This document shows, in pieces, positions 33,855 through 43,322 of a stretch of DNA of 64,000 nucleotides. Every line of letters begins with the position of its first letter. The first letter of the stretch is position 1. The notes under the pieces were generated by a model. That model ran no database searches, had not been told where the DNA came from, and worked only from the letters and a program-made list of their open reading frames with translations. The DNA lies in contig JASMMA010000004.1 of assembly GCA_030748415.1 (NCBI GenBank), positions 86,501 to 150,500 of the forward strand, given 5' to 3'. Both the position numbers and the translations under genes were made by a program. Source of the DNA: Planctomycetota bacterium. GTDB lineage: Bacteria; Planctomycetota; UBA1135.

Positions 33855-34781
33855 TTATACCCCTGCAAGTCCAAGAACGGCCACACCTGTCATGACTAGG
33901 GCAGCGCCTAACCACCCGCGGAGTCCTGCTTTTTCACCCAACCATACCCGCGCAAGGGGCAGAGAAAAGAGTGCGGTTGCCGCGGCCATGGCGGCGGCAA
34001 CTCCTTGCTTTGCCCAAGTCAGGCCGCCCATAAGAAAAGCCATTCCGCACCAAGTTCCCAGAGCAGAGGGAATCAAAAATGTTTTCCAGGTTGCGCCCTG
34101 GAAGGGAGTTTTCAATACACCGAAACCTTCGCCTCGAAAAAATGAAATAAGAACAAGACCGACCGCGCCACCGGCCAATCGCCAGGCAGAAGAGGTCACC
34201 ATGCCGGTGTGTGTAACACCACCCCGAGTCATGACATTGCTGATGGCGAAAGTAGTTGCGCACCCCAAGGCGGCAAGAACCCCAATGGTGTCTGCTTGAG
34301 TGCGTTGGCTGGAACCTAATCGCCTAGATTCGGCAAGAACACCGCCCGCCACTACGAGCAAAGCACCCAGCCATTGATTACTGCTCAACTGTTCTCCAAA
34401 ACTTAACCAAGCAAAACACGCGGTGAGGACAGGAGTAATCATGGTCAGGATGACTGTTCGACCAGACCCGATGTGGGAGAGGGCTACAAAATAAAGAAGG
34501 TCGCCACATGCCATGCCGAGTGCGCCCGAAGCCAATAGCCAGAGAAGGTTGCCCTCTCCAACGGGCCCGCCACCCCGTTCAGCTCCAAGGGCCCAGGCCA
34601 GAAGTCCCAAGGCAAGAGCGCCGAAGCCGTTTTTGAAAAGGACAGCATCGGAAGGGCGGCCCTTTTTGAATGCTCGAGTAAATAAAACCGTAGCGACTCC
34701 CCAACAAACAGCGCTTGCGAGGGCGGAGTATTCCCCGGCACCGGGGAAGGGCGGTTCAGCCGCTTGGGGGAAGAGGGACAA
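33855..34781 (-). CDS. EamA/DMT-family transporter
   Basis: A 308-residue protein with about ten helices arranged as two EamA halves of five, the second starting near GVLAALGCATTFAISNVMTR (residue 168). DMT transporters of this type move metabolites or drugs, often by export. The only usable start before the first helix is TTG 34781; there is no ATG upstream of residue 20. It begins three bases after the stop of the regulatory-repeat protein gene and precedes the SGNH gene by 33 bases in the same run. Substrate unknown. Confidence 0.85.
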   Translation of the reverse strand: MSLFPQAAEPPFPGAGEYSALASAVCWGVATVLFTRAFKKGRPSDAVLFKNGFGALALGLLAWALGAERGGGPVGEGNLLWLLASGALGMACGDLLYFVALSHIGSGRTVILTMITPVLTACFAWLSFGEQLSSNQWLGALLVVAGGVLAESRRLGSSQRTQADTIGVLAALGCATTFAISNVMTRGGVTHTGMVTSSAWRLAGGAVGLVLISFFRGEGFGVLKTPFQGATWKTFLIPSALGTWCGMAFLMGGLTWAKQGVAAAMAAATALFSLPLARVWLGEKAGLRGWLGAALVMTGVAVLGLAGV

Positions 34782-34786
34782 CAGGA

Positions 34787-37700
34787 TTAGTACTCGATTT
34801 CGAACCGCATTTCTGGAACACCGGGTTCGATGGTGATTTTCTGTCGCTTATTCTGCCCTCCCGAATCACTTAAGAGAAGAATATATTCTCCTGGAGCAAA
34901 GGGTCCGATGCTTTGTTCGCCGCCGGACATGGAATTCATACCGTAAGAAATGGCTTCAGGGCCAGCCATCATATTGGAAACCGGAATATTGGCTTGGTTT
35001 AAAAGAACCGCAATAACACCAGGCTTAGGTTGTTGCTCGGAGTCCAAGACTTGGATTTTTAGCATACAGCCCGCCTGGAGAATCAGTTCGATTTCTTCCC
35101 TTTGACCTACCTGCAGGTGGACAGTTTTTTGGACGGTTCCAAAAGAAGAGTGGCGGGCCAGAATTACAAGTTCTCCCTCGGGCAAAGAACCCAACTTGAG
35201 CTGCCCCTTTGCATCGGTAGTATTTAGGGAGAATGGCCCAATGGCTTGACCAGAAGGAGAGCAAGCAAAAACGCCGGCCCCTTGAATGGGTTCCCCAAAG
35301 CTATCGAGGACAGTGGCTTCTACTTGAGCAGCTGGGCTTAAGGGAACGACGACCTCTCGAGTCTCATTTTCTCCGACATAAAAATCTTCCAAAATAACCG
35401 TGGAATAGGATTGGCCTCCTCCAAATATGGGCATGGCCGAATGCCCGACGCTCAAGACATAGTTAGCGGGTTCAAGCAAATCAAAGTAGGCAATGCCGTC
35501 TGGGTCTGAATTGAGATAGCCTCCTCCTGCAGAACCTAAGCTGGGGCGCAACATAACTGGAATATTGGAGAGTGGCTCCCCCGTTTGCGAATCTTGCACC
35601 AAGACACGAACCCGAGTGGCGGGAATATCAATGTCATGCTGAATGGCTTCGCCAGGGGAAACGTGAAGGGTTTGATAAATCCCCACACCACTACCGAGGC
35701 CAAATTGGCCCACTAGAAGCATGTAATCTCCTTCGCGGACATTTTCCAACTCGTAATATCCAATGTCATCGGTTTTTGCGGTTTTCATACCCGATAGAGA
35801 GTTCAACATGATGGTCAAGCCTTCAACAGGTTGATCCGCGCGGGTTACAAATCCGCTAATCGAACTTGGAAGGATGGCGCCGCCGAGTTCAAGCTCGTAT
35901 ATCTTCTCCTCATCAATTCTCAGAAAAGTGGAAAGAGTTTCCAGCCCACTGAGGTCGCCTTGCATCGCCGCCAGGGCACCCGATTGAAAGCCAGGTTGAA
36001 ATGCTTGGAATTGGTAGTAGCCCATGGGGAGATGTTCAAAGGTTGCCAGACCGTTTGAATCCGTTTGCTTGCCGTCAGGGCTAGCCGGGCCTTCAAAACT
36101 GTTGAGCGCAAGAAGAGAACCGGCTTGAGGTAGTCCGTGGTCATCCAGAACAGTAATAAGAACCGTGGCTCCAGGTCCCATGGGGATTTCCAAATCCTGA
36201 ATGGGGGCCTCGGGGCTGAGGCGAATGGGGCCCAGAGTTTGAGGAGCATAGTCCTCGGCCTCTGCTCGGATGTTCCACTCGCCCGGGCCGAGGCCATCCA
36301 ATGTGAACCGGCCATCTTTTCCGGCATTGATGGAAGGATAGTTTGAGGCATCTCCCATCCCGCCCATCATGGAGCCAAGGAGATCCCCTTTTTCTTGCCA
36401 TGCGCGGATTTCAGCTTGCGCAATGGGCTGGAGAGTATGTTTGTCAAAGACTTTCCCGGTGACGGAAATCGCGGGATAAAGTTCGATTCGGAGAGATTTG
36501 GAGTCTGGGTTCGACGAGGCCTGACTCGCAGAGAATCCTTCAGCGCGGGCTCGTACCTGAACGCCCAAGAGGGGCATGTTTTCTAGCTGTAATCGGCCCT
36601 GGGAGTCTGTCTCCCCTCCTTTTTCCCAAGGAATCAATGAACTCACCATGCTCGTGAGAGGGTTGTTGCCCAGCCAAGAAACCTCGGCATGAGGGATAGG
36701 GGATTGATCCACAGCATGGACCACTTCCACTAAAAGCCCAGGGCCTCTTTGGAGGATTTGGGGTGGAAGAGACTTCTCGCTTCCAATTGCTATTTCGAAA
36801 GGGTCGCTAATCCAAGCTTGGAATCCCTCGGCGCCGAGTTGAAGCCGATAAGTTCCGGCTTCAACGGGGCCAACTCGGAACTTACCCTTAGAGTCGGTCT
36901 CGGTTTTTCCGTTGGTGGGGGAAAGGAAACCCCGCTCGTCAGGTGGAACGAGCTCCAAATAGGACTCTGCACCGTCCCGAAGAAGCATGGCAACAGCTCC
37001 AGCAAGGGGGGAGTCTTCACCCTGAAGAGCTTGACCTTGGACAAAGGCACCCTCCACCAAAAGGAGCGAGAGTGTTTTAGAATCCCCTGGGAGAAGTTCT
37101 AGCGAAGCAGTAGCCTCGGCCATGCCATCCGCTTGAGCCTTGAAGGTCCATTTGCCGGGGGGAAGTTGGAGGTAGTCGGTAGTACCAAGGGAACCGATTT
37201 CCCAATCATGAACCCGGGTCCATAAGGTGCCTCGCCGCGCTTCACTGAGAGACTCTGCTTCCAACTGGCCGGCCCAACGCGCTTGTACGCGAAAGTTTTG
37301 AACAGGCGTTTGGTCGGAGTGATGAATCCATAAGTGGGCCTTTGCGCTTTGGGTTTCAATCAAAAGAAGAGATTCACTCTTTTCGGTTCGTTCCAAAGCC
37401 TGAAGAGTGTGTACTTTGGACCAAAGACCATCGCAGAGGGCGGCCACGCGCAAACTTGGACCGTCTGCGGGAATCGTCAGAGTCCCATCGTTGCTAATAG
37501 ATTTCCAGTTGCGGCCATCTTCTTCGAGGAAGAAGGTAGTTTTCGAGGTAGGGGTGCCATCGAGGTGAAGGGCCCTGAGGAGATGAATTGCTTCCGTTGG
37601 CTTTCGTTCCTCGACCCCTAGAGGGGCATCAATTTCCGCTGATTCTCCAAGAGATGTCTCCAACTGGGGGTCCTGCAGGAATCCCAGCGGAGAAGGTGTC

Positions 37701-37789
37701 GAGCTGGTCTCCTCACCGTTCTTTAAAAGCAGGAAGGCCAAAAGGGCGGCGATGATGGGGAGGAGGATTCGTAGAGATTTCACAGGCAC
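34787..37789 (-). CDS. Membrane-anchored giant protein of tandem carboxypeptidase-regulatory-like domains
   Basis: A 1000-residue protein with an N-terminal membrane helix (LRILLPIIAALLAFLLL, residues 6-22) and no catalytic domain. The rest is a chain of roughly eight or nine transthyretin-like CarboxypepD_reg repeats. Typical units contain GKVFDKHTLQPIAQAEIRAW followed by DGRFTLDGLGPGEWNIRAEA, and GFVTRADQPVEGLTI followed by IGYYELENVREGDYMLLV. Such beta-sandwich towers are usually exposed structural or adhesion modules. It starts with GTG. It heads a minus-strand run and is related in design to the 39825-41819 protein, with the M28 peptidase between them. Confidence 0.85.
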   Translation of the reverse strand: MPVKSLRILLPIIAALLAFLLLKNGEETSSTPSPLGFLQDPQLETSLGESAEIDAPLGVEERKPTEAIHLLRALHLDGTPTSKTTFFLEEDGRNWKSISNDGTLTIPADGPSLRVAALCDGLWSKVHTLQALERTEKSESLLLIETQSAKAHLWIHHSDQTPVQNFRVQARWAGQLEAESLSEARRGTLWTRVHDWEIGSLGTTDYLQLPPGKWTFKAQADGMAEATASLELLPGDSKTLSLLLVEGAFVQGQALQGEDSPLAGAVAMLLRDGAESYLELVPPDERGFLSPTNGKTETDSKGKFRVGPVEAGTYRLQLGAEGFQAWISDPFEIAIGSEKSLPPQILQRGPGLLVEVVHAVDQSPIPHAEVSWLGNNPLTSMVSSLIPWEKGGETDSQGRLQLENMPLLGVQVRARAEGFSASQASSNPDSKSLRIELYPAISVTGKVFDKHTLQPIAQAEIRAWQEKGDLLGSMMGGMGDASNYPSINAGKDGRFTLDGLGPGEWNIRAEAEDYAPQTLGPIRLSPEAPIQDLEIPMGPGATVLITVLDDHGLPQAGSLLALNSFEGPASPDGKQTDSNGLATFEHLPMGYYQFQAFQPGFQSGALAAMQGDLSGLETLSTFLRIDEEKIYELELGGAILPSSISGFVTRADQPVEGLTIMLNSLSGMKTAKTDDIGYYELENVREGDYMLLVGQFGLGSGVGIYQTLHVSPGEAIQHDIDIPATRVRVLVQDSQTGEPLSNIPVMLRPSLGSAGGGYLNSDPDGIAYFDLLEPANYVLSVGHSAMPIFGGGQSYSTVILEDFYVGENETREVVVPLSPAAQVEATVLDSFGEPIQGAGVFACSPSGQAIGPFSLNTTDAKGQLKLGSLPEGELVILARHSSFGTVQKTVHLQVGQREEIELILQAGCMLKIQVLDSEQQPKPGVIAVLLNQANIPVSNMMAGPEAISYGMNSMSGGEQSIGPFAPGEYILLLSDSGGQNKRQKITIEPGVPEMRFEIEY

Positions 37790-37805
37790 AAGCTATGCTA
37801 CGCAC

Positions 37806-38474
37806 ATGCCGCTTGCGCATTCTTGGAAAACTCTCCTCTGTTTTAGTCTTTCTCTAATTTCGGGGGAATTGGAGCCCTCTTTGGTGAATGGAAGAGGGGT
37901 TGCCTGGAATCCAAACACAGGCGAGACCGCAGTTTTGATGGAGTCTGGAGATTCAGTCGCCGTTTTCAATTCCTTCCTGCATTTCCAAGAAATTATTGCT
38001 CTGGAGCAAAAAACCCCAGGAATCCGATGGGAGGAAGGTGGGTGGGCGCCCGATATCCAGCCAAATCCCCACTCTGTGCTGGGGCCCGCAGGTCGCTCGA
38101 TTCAACTTGACCCTCAAAGAGGCCATCTCTCAATAGCCCCTTCAAGCTGGGAGTCCTCCCCTTGGATTACTTATGGAAAAGGGTGGGTCCATGTTTCCTA
38201 CCGCTCCAGTTGGGTGCCGACTCAACCGTTGGAGTGGGAGATTCTTGGGGGTGAACGGAGAATCTCAAAATGGGAATCCAATGTAGATGATGTCCTCAAG
38301 CGGCAATGCATTCTGCGTGGAATTCACCACGGAAGCAAAATCAGAATCCGTCTTTTTCATACGGGGCCGTATTTCCCAACAGGAATTAAATCCGATTGGG
38401 TGGAATTTGAAGTGCCTCAAGTTGGGCCCGTGGGGCCATTTCCCACTCAGGAAATCAAGTTTACTTTAGAGTAA
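37806..38474 (+). CDS. Secreted protein of unknown function
   Basis: A 222-residue protein with a signal-peptide-like start (MPLAHSWKTLLCFSLSLISG). The frame is open back to 37752, but that would overlap the divergent 37789 gene and put 18 polar residues before the signal, so ATG 37806 is preferred. The mature part contains a segment about NGRGVAWNPNTGETAVLMESGDS and ends in a beta-rich region resembling a terminal domain of the secreted proteins (RIRLFHTGPYFPTGI, SDWVEFEVPQ). No catalytic motif was seen. It converges with the M28 peptidase, overlapping by 14 bases. Confidence 0.68.
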   Translation: MPLAHSWKTLLCFSLSLISGELEPSLVNGRGVAWNPNTGETAVLMESGDSVAVFNSFLHFQEIIALEQKTPGIRWEEGGWAPDIQPNPHSVLGPAGRSIQLDPQRGHLSIAPSSWESSPWITYGKGWVHVSYRSSWVPTQPLEWEILGGERRISKWESNVDDVLKRQCILRGIHHGSKIRIRLFHTGPYFPTGIKSDWVEFEVPQVGPVGPFPTQEIKFTLE

Positions 38475-39750
38475 CTTCTGTGGCGTGCTCCTTTCCCTGG
38501 CGAAGGTAGGAGACTTGGATGACATCGCCTTTGACTTTTCCGCCTAATGCTCGGCGGAGGTCATCTTTTGATTTCAATACAGTGTTGGCTATTGAAAGAA
38601 GAGTGTCATCTACTTGGAGACCACCAGCTTGTGCGGCACTCGATGAGCGTACTTTGGAAATGCGAAGGCCTGCTGCTTCTGCTTCAACTTCGACACTAAC
38701 TCCCAGCTTTCCACGGTTCCGTTTCCGTTCACTAATGGCCATGAAGTGTTCCATCATCTTCTGGTTAAAGTCAGCAGGCATTGCCATTCCTGGTGCACTG
38801 ACAAAATTCAAGGAGGCATCTCTGGCATCCAAAGCAAGTGCACAATCCCGCACAAGTTCTAAAATTTTGACTTCGGCATCGTATTGAATCTTGTCTGCAT
38901 CATCACCCGGCATGTGGTAGTCCTCGTGAATGTGCGTGAAAAAGAAAAGGGAAGGAACGCCCCCGTGGTAGAAAGAGGTGTTGTCGCTTGGAGCTTCCCC
39001 GGCATCGCCCATTTCAACATCCATGCCACTTTCTTTCAGAATGTCATCGAGGAGGGGGTGAAACTCTTCCGATGTTCCAAGACCACCGACATAAAGGTAG
39101 TCGTTCACGCTTCGGCCAATCATGTCACAGTTAATCATGGCGTACATGTTTTCCGTTGGGATAGGGCCATCTTCAACAAAAGCTTTACTCCCTAAAAGCC
39201 CGCGCTCTTCTGCGCTAAATGTCATAAACAAAATGGGTCGCCGAATGGGATGGGCAACAAACCATTCTGCAAGTTCTGCAACGCCAGAGGAGCCCGAAGC
39301 GTTGTCGTCAGCACCGTTATGGATTTCACCGGGCGAACCCATCGCGCCAGGTCCGCCAACGCCAGCGTGGTCGTGATGTCCACCAATCACCAAGATTTGG
39401 TCCGCCAAACTTGGGTCAGTTCCTGCTAAAAGGCCGGCGGTATTCAAGCACTCCAAGCGCCGGACATTAAAAGGAAGCAAATAGTCTTTTGCGATTGCCT
39501 GCTTTCGGTCGTCAGGCAGAACGGAAAGGGGCTCAAGCCCCAAGCGAAGCCATTGCTCTGCAAAGTAGTTGGCGGCGGCGTGTCCACCTTCCTTGCCTGA
39601 TTCACGACCCTTGAGTTTATCACTTGCAAGATAGGAAATGTGCTCGCGCAAATCCTCGGCGCGAATGGCAGTTCGGTCACTTTGGGCGGTGAGGGAAGAG
39701 CCCACGCCATAAAGGAGCAGGAAGGGGAGAAGGATGGTGGTGCGGTTCAT
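38461..39750 (-). CDS. Secreted M28 zinc aminopeptidase with C-terminal PDZ domain
   Basis: A 429-residue exported peptidase with a signal peptide ending near LTAQ (residue 23). The M28 dinuclear zinc site is visible: H125 and D127 (GGHHDH), bridging Asp149 (GADDNASG), E181/E182 (FSAEERG), D209 (INCDMIG) and a His near 279 (HEDYHMPGDD). The last about 85 residues form a PDZ domain (GKLGVSVEVEAEAAGLRI ... GLQVDDTLLSIA), an arrangement known in secreted aminopeptidase and glutamate-carboxypeptidase relatives. It would trim N-terminal residues from extracellular peptides. It sits between the two large regulatory-repeat proteins. Confidence 0.92.
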   Translation of the reverse strand: MNRTTILLPFLLLYGVGSSLTAQSDRTAIRAEDLREHISYLASDKLKGRESGKEGGHAAANYFAEQWLRLGLEPLSVLPDDRKQAIAKDYLLPFNVRRLECLNTAGLLAGTDPSLADQILVIGGHHDHAGVGGPGAMGSPGEIHNGADDNASGSSGVAELAEWFVAHPIRRPILFMTFSAEERGLLGSKAFVEDGPIPTENMYAMINCDMIGRSVNDYLYVGGLGTSEEFHPLLDDILKESGMDVEMGDAGEAPSDNTSFYHGGVPSLFFFTHIHEDYHMPGDDADKIQYDAEVKILELVRDCALALDARDASLNFVSAPGMAMPADFNQKMMEHFMAISERKRNRGKLGVSVEVEAEAAGLRISKVRSSSAAQAGGLQVDDTLLSIANTVLKSKDDLRRALGGKVKGDVIQVSYLRQGKEHATEVTLK

Positions 39751-39824
39751 GAGTAAAAGGGAAGAGCCGAAGACAGGGGTGTGCCAACGGCCCTTCCAAG
39801 ATAATGTACGCGAATGCTCGGAGT

Positions 39825-41819
39825 TTATTGGCCAGAAATTAAATCAACTTGGGTCGTAGCACCTGGATTCACATATACGCTGGTCGTAGAGCCAGCAGCT
39901 TCGCTCATAAAGAGGAGTGCGCCATTTTGGCCGGAAGAGATGCTGACTTTGTAGTCTCCTGATTTCAGGCCCTCGAATCGGAATCGGCCCTGGGAATCGA
40001 GGCGGACATTCTTAGAGAAATATCCAAATCCATGATTGACTTGAAGAGTTAAGAAGGCGGTTCCCCCGGCCAAGGGTTCACCACTACTATTTTTTCCAGT
40101 TCCCGTAATAACCCCTCCGCGGGTAAGTCGGAAAGCGCCGGCGTCAATATTGCTTCCATTCGAGCAATTAACAGAGGAAATTGAACTCAAATAAGCAGGG
40201 TGTTTGACTTCGATTTGCAGGGAGTCTGGATAGGCGTTGCTGAAATGGAAAATGCCACTTTTGTTTGTGGCGACCTCTTGTTTTGGGACATTGTTGGGGT
40301 CAGGGCCAACGCCGCCAAATAAGCCATAAGAGTTTTCTTCTTTCCAGTCTTTTCCGTGAAGAATGACTTGTGCACCGGCGACGGGTTCGCCACTAAAGGT
40401 GTCGATTACAAGGCCGGAGATTTTTCCACCCTTTTGAAGATGAATGTCAATTCCGTGAACAGTTTCTCGTTGAACAGTGAAGCCTGTTGAGTAAGTCGAA
40501 GAAAAACCATCAGCAACAGCCATCAAGCGATAAGAGCCGGGATTGATTCCTTCGAACAAGAAATTGCCATTATCGTCTTGAAAGGTTTTTGGACGGCCAT
40601 TCTGGACGTAAAGAGCGGTACCTCGGTTCACGGATAATAGGGATAGTTGAAAGTTGCGAAGGGGTGCACCATCATCAGACAGAACGCGCCCTGCTACAGA
40701 TCCCAAACGGTGCATCACAACTTCAATATCGGTTTTGTCCGCCTTGATGCGAGGGAGATTGGACGCTGAATAGCCAGCAGCTTGAACGGAAAGTCCATAA
40801 AGGCCCTCGGGGAGGCCACCGACTTTGAATGTCCCATCTTGCTCCGAGATTCCAGTCGAACTAAACATCGGCTTAGGGCGCATCCGAGAGACTTGAATTT
40901 TCGCGCCAGGTACTAAAGTGCCGTCATCAGTCCGAACAACGCCAGAAAGAAAGTGCTCAGTTCCAAGCTCAATTTTCTTTTCAAGGGAGCGGTTATCTCC
41001 CATCATGACTAATGGGTGGATTCGAGTTGCTGCGTAGCCCTCATGGGAAACGGAAAGAGTCCACAACCCCTGAGGGAGTAGGTCGGCGATAAAACTGCCA
41101 TCCTGTTGGGCGACCATTTGGATTCGGCGACCCATCTCTTCATCTTCGATTTCGAGTTCTTCGACATCGCGAGGGACGAAGCGGCTGGCCTGGCGTTGGA
41201 ATATGAGCGAAGCGGGGAGGGGGTTTCCAGCCGTATCGGTGACGACTCCAGAGATTTGATAACCCTTATTCAGGATAATTGGATTCAATGTTTGGTTTTC
41301 GAGAAGGGTCGTGACAGGAACTCCTTCCTTGGCCGCATATTCAGGGTGGCGAACCCACATGTCATAATCGGTATCCGCTTGTAAGCGGGTGAATCGAAAG
41401 AGCCCCTTTTCATTCGTCTTCACCTTAAAAGATGGAATCGAGGCGAATTCTTCTGGGGTTAAAGAAAAGGCGGCGGATTGTTCAAGGCGCTCGGTGAGGG
41501 CAACAAGGGCGTTGGAAACAGGCTCACCAGATTCATTGGTTACGGACCCATGAATTTCCCCGCGAGAGAGCTTGTCGGCAGTGGGGGACGAGCCCGCCTG
41601 CGTGCGCCGGCCGGGACTCTGGGTCAATCTAGGGGAGTCCACTTGGGCGCCGACGCCGTCTTCAATATTGAAGGAATCCAAGGTAGGGCCATCTGAGTCG
41701 TTGCTGGAGTCCTCAGAGGGGCTCAGGGTGAGCATAAAGGCAATTGCTGCTAGGACAGCAAGCAAGATGGCAATCGGAATGAGGGCGGCACTCCCGCGGG
41801 TCTTTTTTCTGTAATTCAT
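39825..41819 (-). CDS. Membrane-anchored protein of about six carboxypeptidase-regulatory-like domains
   Basis: A 664-residue protein with an N-terminal basic stretch and one helix (PIAILLAVLAAIAFMLTLSP, about 15-34), then about six CarboxypepD_reg repeats. Each begins with a strand such as GEIHGSVTNESGEPVSNALV or GKISGLVIDTFSGEPVAGAQ and ends with a G-x-F/Y-x-L type strand (GTFKVGGLPEGLYGLSVQAA). No enzyme domain was found. A strong hairpin at 41829-41868 lies about ten bases upstream of its ATG and may act on its leader. It is related in design to the 34787-37789 protein. Confidence 0.85.
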   Translation of the reverse strand: MNYRKKTRGSAALIPIAILLAVLAAIAFMLTLSPSEDSSNDSDGPTLDSFNIEDGVGAQVDSPRLTQSPGRRTQAGSSPTADKLSRGEIHGSVTNESGEPVSNALVALTERLEQSAAFSLTPEEFASIPSFKVKTNEKGLFRFTRLQADTDYDMWVRHPEYAAKEGVPVTTLLENQTLNPIILNKGYQISGVVTDTAGNPLPASLIFQRQASRFVPRDVEELEIEDEEMGRRIQMVAQQDGSFIADLLPQGLWTLSVSHEGYAATRIHPLVMMGDNRSLEKKIELGTEHFLSGVVRTDDGTLVPGAKIQVSRMRPKPMFSSTGISEQDGTFKVGGLPEGLYGLSVQAAGYSASNLPRIKADKTDIEVVMHRLGSVAGRVLSDDGAPLRNFQLSLLSVNRGTALYVQNGRPKTFQDDNGNFLFEGINPGSYRLMAVADGFSSTYSTGFTVQRETVHGIDIHLQKGGKISGLVIDTFSGEPVAGAQVILHGKDWKEENSYGLFGGVGPDPNNVPKQEVATNKSGIFHFSNAYPDSLQIEVKHPAYLSSISSVNCSNGSNIDAGAFRLTRGGVITGTGKNSSGEPLAGGTAFLTLQVNHGFGYFSKNVRLDSQGRFRFEGLKSGDYKVSISSGQNGALLFMSEAAGSTTSVYVNPGATTQVDLISGQ

Positions 41820-41828
41820 GAGTCAATG

Positions 41829-41868
41829 AAGGGGGGCGGAAATAGTTTAGTCGTTTCCTGCCCCCCTT
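41829..41868. promoter_or_regulatory. Strong hairpin in the divergent leader region
   Basis: The 9-base arms AAGGGGGGC and GCCCCCCTT pair perfectly. Inside them GGAAA (41838-41842) pairs with TTTCC (41854-41858), separated from the outer stem by one bulged T and closed by an 11-base loop. It lies between the divergently transcribed regulatory-repeat gene (start 41819) and pgi (start 41934), so it is not downstream of either gene. It would fold in the leader of the minus-strand transcript. Its role is unknown: attenuator, leader structure, or chance. Confidence 0.6.
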
Positions 41869-41875
41869 TTCTTTC

Positions 41876-41905
41876 GCTCGGAGTCAAATCGTTTCATTTG
41901 CAACG
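41876..41905 (+). repeat. 30-bp direct repeat upstream of pgi
   Basis: This 30-base stretch matches 44303-44332 at 26 of 30 positions, in the same orientation. The two copies enclose the pgi-trpS pair. This copy is in the intergenic region before pgi, whereas the other starts in the last codons of trpS. The copy here has a weaker internal palindrome than the other. Confidence 0.75.
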
Positions 41906-41933
41906 CAAAGGTTTTCTGTAACGATTCCTTAGA

Positions 41934-43322
41934 ATGCCAGCCACCATGGCTCTCAAGCTCGATTTGACTGGACTTTTTGCTGGTGGACTGTCCCGCGAGG
42001 ATTTTGCCACCCGCCTGCCTCAGGCGGCTGCTGCTCGCGATGCCCACCTGCAGACCATGCCTGCCTGGCGGAAACTCCATGAAGCAACCCACCATTTGGA
42101 AAGCTGCCGCGCCCGGGCCGAGGCTGTAAAGGCAGAGCAGGCGCCCGAATTCTTCGTTGTACTGGGGATTGGCGGGTCTGCACTTGGGAATTCAGCGGTT
42201 CTCGCTGCTTTGGCCCCTGTTTACCAAGAATGGGCACCTGCCGAAGGGCAACCCAAGTGCATGGTCTTGGATTCCATCGACCCAGACTGGATAGGGGAGT
42301 TTTTGGCCACCGTTCCCATAGACAGGTGCCATTTCAATGTGATTTCAAAGTCGGGCGGCACCATTGAAACCTCCAGTGAGTTTTTGGTCTTTTACCAAGC
42401 TGTTCGAGATGCCTTGGGTAGCGATGAGGAAGCTTGCAAGCGGTTTACGGTAACCACTGACCCAGTGGGGGGGCACTTCCGAAAGCTCTGTGATGAGCTC
42501 GACCTTTTTACTCTTGAGGTCCCTGATGGGGTTGGTGGTCGGTTTTCCGTTCTTTCTCCGGTGGGCCTTTTTAATTTCGAAATGGCCGGATTGGATTCTC
42601 AAAGCATGCTCGAGGGGGCCGCTCGCGTGGACAACATGTGTGCCACTCTTCCTGCCGATCAGGATCCAACCTTGGCTTATGCCCTCGCCCATGTCATGCA
42701 CATGGAATCCGGCAGGCCGATTCATGTGCATTTCCCATATGCGCATCGACTCCGTTTACTTGCGGATTGGTACAAACAACTTTGGGCTGAATCTCTTGGC
42801 AAGAAACAAAACTTGGCCGGAGAAGTTGTGCATGTCGGTCCGACTCCAGTCAAAGCGGTTGGCCCAACGGATCAACATAGCCAATGCCAACTCTACATCG
42901 AAGGTCCCGATGACAAGGTTTACACCATGGTGAAGCTTGGCAAGCACACACATACCGTAAACATTGGCAAGCCCTTTGCGGATTCACCTGCATTTAGCCA
43001 CTTGGCAAATCGAAGCTTGAATGAACTCATCGAAGTAGAGCGCCAAGGAACTGAAGTTGCCCTCCTGGACTCCGGTCGCCCGATTTGCACCCTTGAACTT
43101 TGCAAACTGGATGCCTTCCATGTTGGACAGTACTTTGCCTTTTTCGAGATTGCTACCTCCATTGCGGGCGGCATCATGGGGATTGACCCCTTTGACCAAC
43201 CCGGGGTAGAGTCTGGGAAAATTGCAGCTCTGTCTCTAATGGGGTGTACTGGTTATGAAGACCGCGCTGCTGAAATTCGCGCCTCCGCCGCCTCCCGAGA
43301 GCCCTTTGTTTTAACTTGCTAA
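41934..43322 (+). CDS. pgi: Glucose-6-phosphate isomerase
   Basis: A 462-residue phosphoglucose isomerase interconverting glucose-6-phosphate and fructose-6-phosphate in glycolysis and gluconeogenesis. The sugar-phosphate-binding SIS features are intact: VVLGIGGSALGNSAV near 76, NVISKSGGTIETSSEFLVF near 128, EVPDGVGGRFSVLSPVG near 186 and the QLWAESLGKKQ stretch with the catalytic Glu near 280. Length matches the shorter bacterial (Bacillus-type) branch. The start may be ATG 41934 or ATG 41946; no strong ribosome-binding site precedes either. The stop overlaps the trpS start (TAATG). Confidence 0.96.
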   Translation: MPATMALKLDLTGLFAGGLSREDFATRLPQAAAARDAHLQTMPAWRKLHEATHHLESCRARAEAVKAEQAPEFFVVLGIGGSALGNSAVLAALAPVYQEWAPAEGQPKCMVLDSIDPDWIGEFLATVPIDRCHFNVISKSGGTIETSSEFLVFYQAVRDALGSDEEACKRFTVTTDPVGGHFRKLCDELDLFTLEVPDGVGGRFSVLSPVGLFNFEMAGLDSQSMLEGAARVDNMCATLPADQDPTLAYALAHVMHMESGRPIHVHFPYAHRLRLLADWYKQLWAESLGKKQNLAGEVVHVGPTPVKAVGPTDQHSQCQLYIEGPDDKVYTMVKLGKHTHTVNIGKPFADSPAFSHLANRSLNELIEVERQGTEVALLDSGRPICTLELCKLDAFHVGQYFAFFEIATSIAGGIMGIDPFDQPGVESGKIAALSLMGCTGYEDRAAEIRASAASREPFVLTC

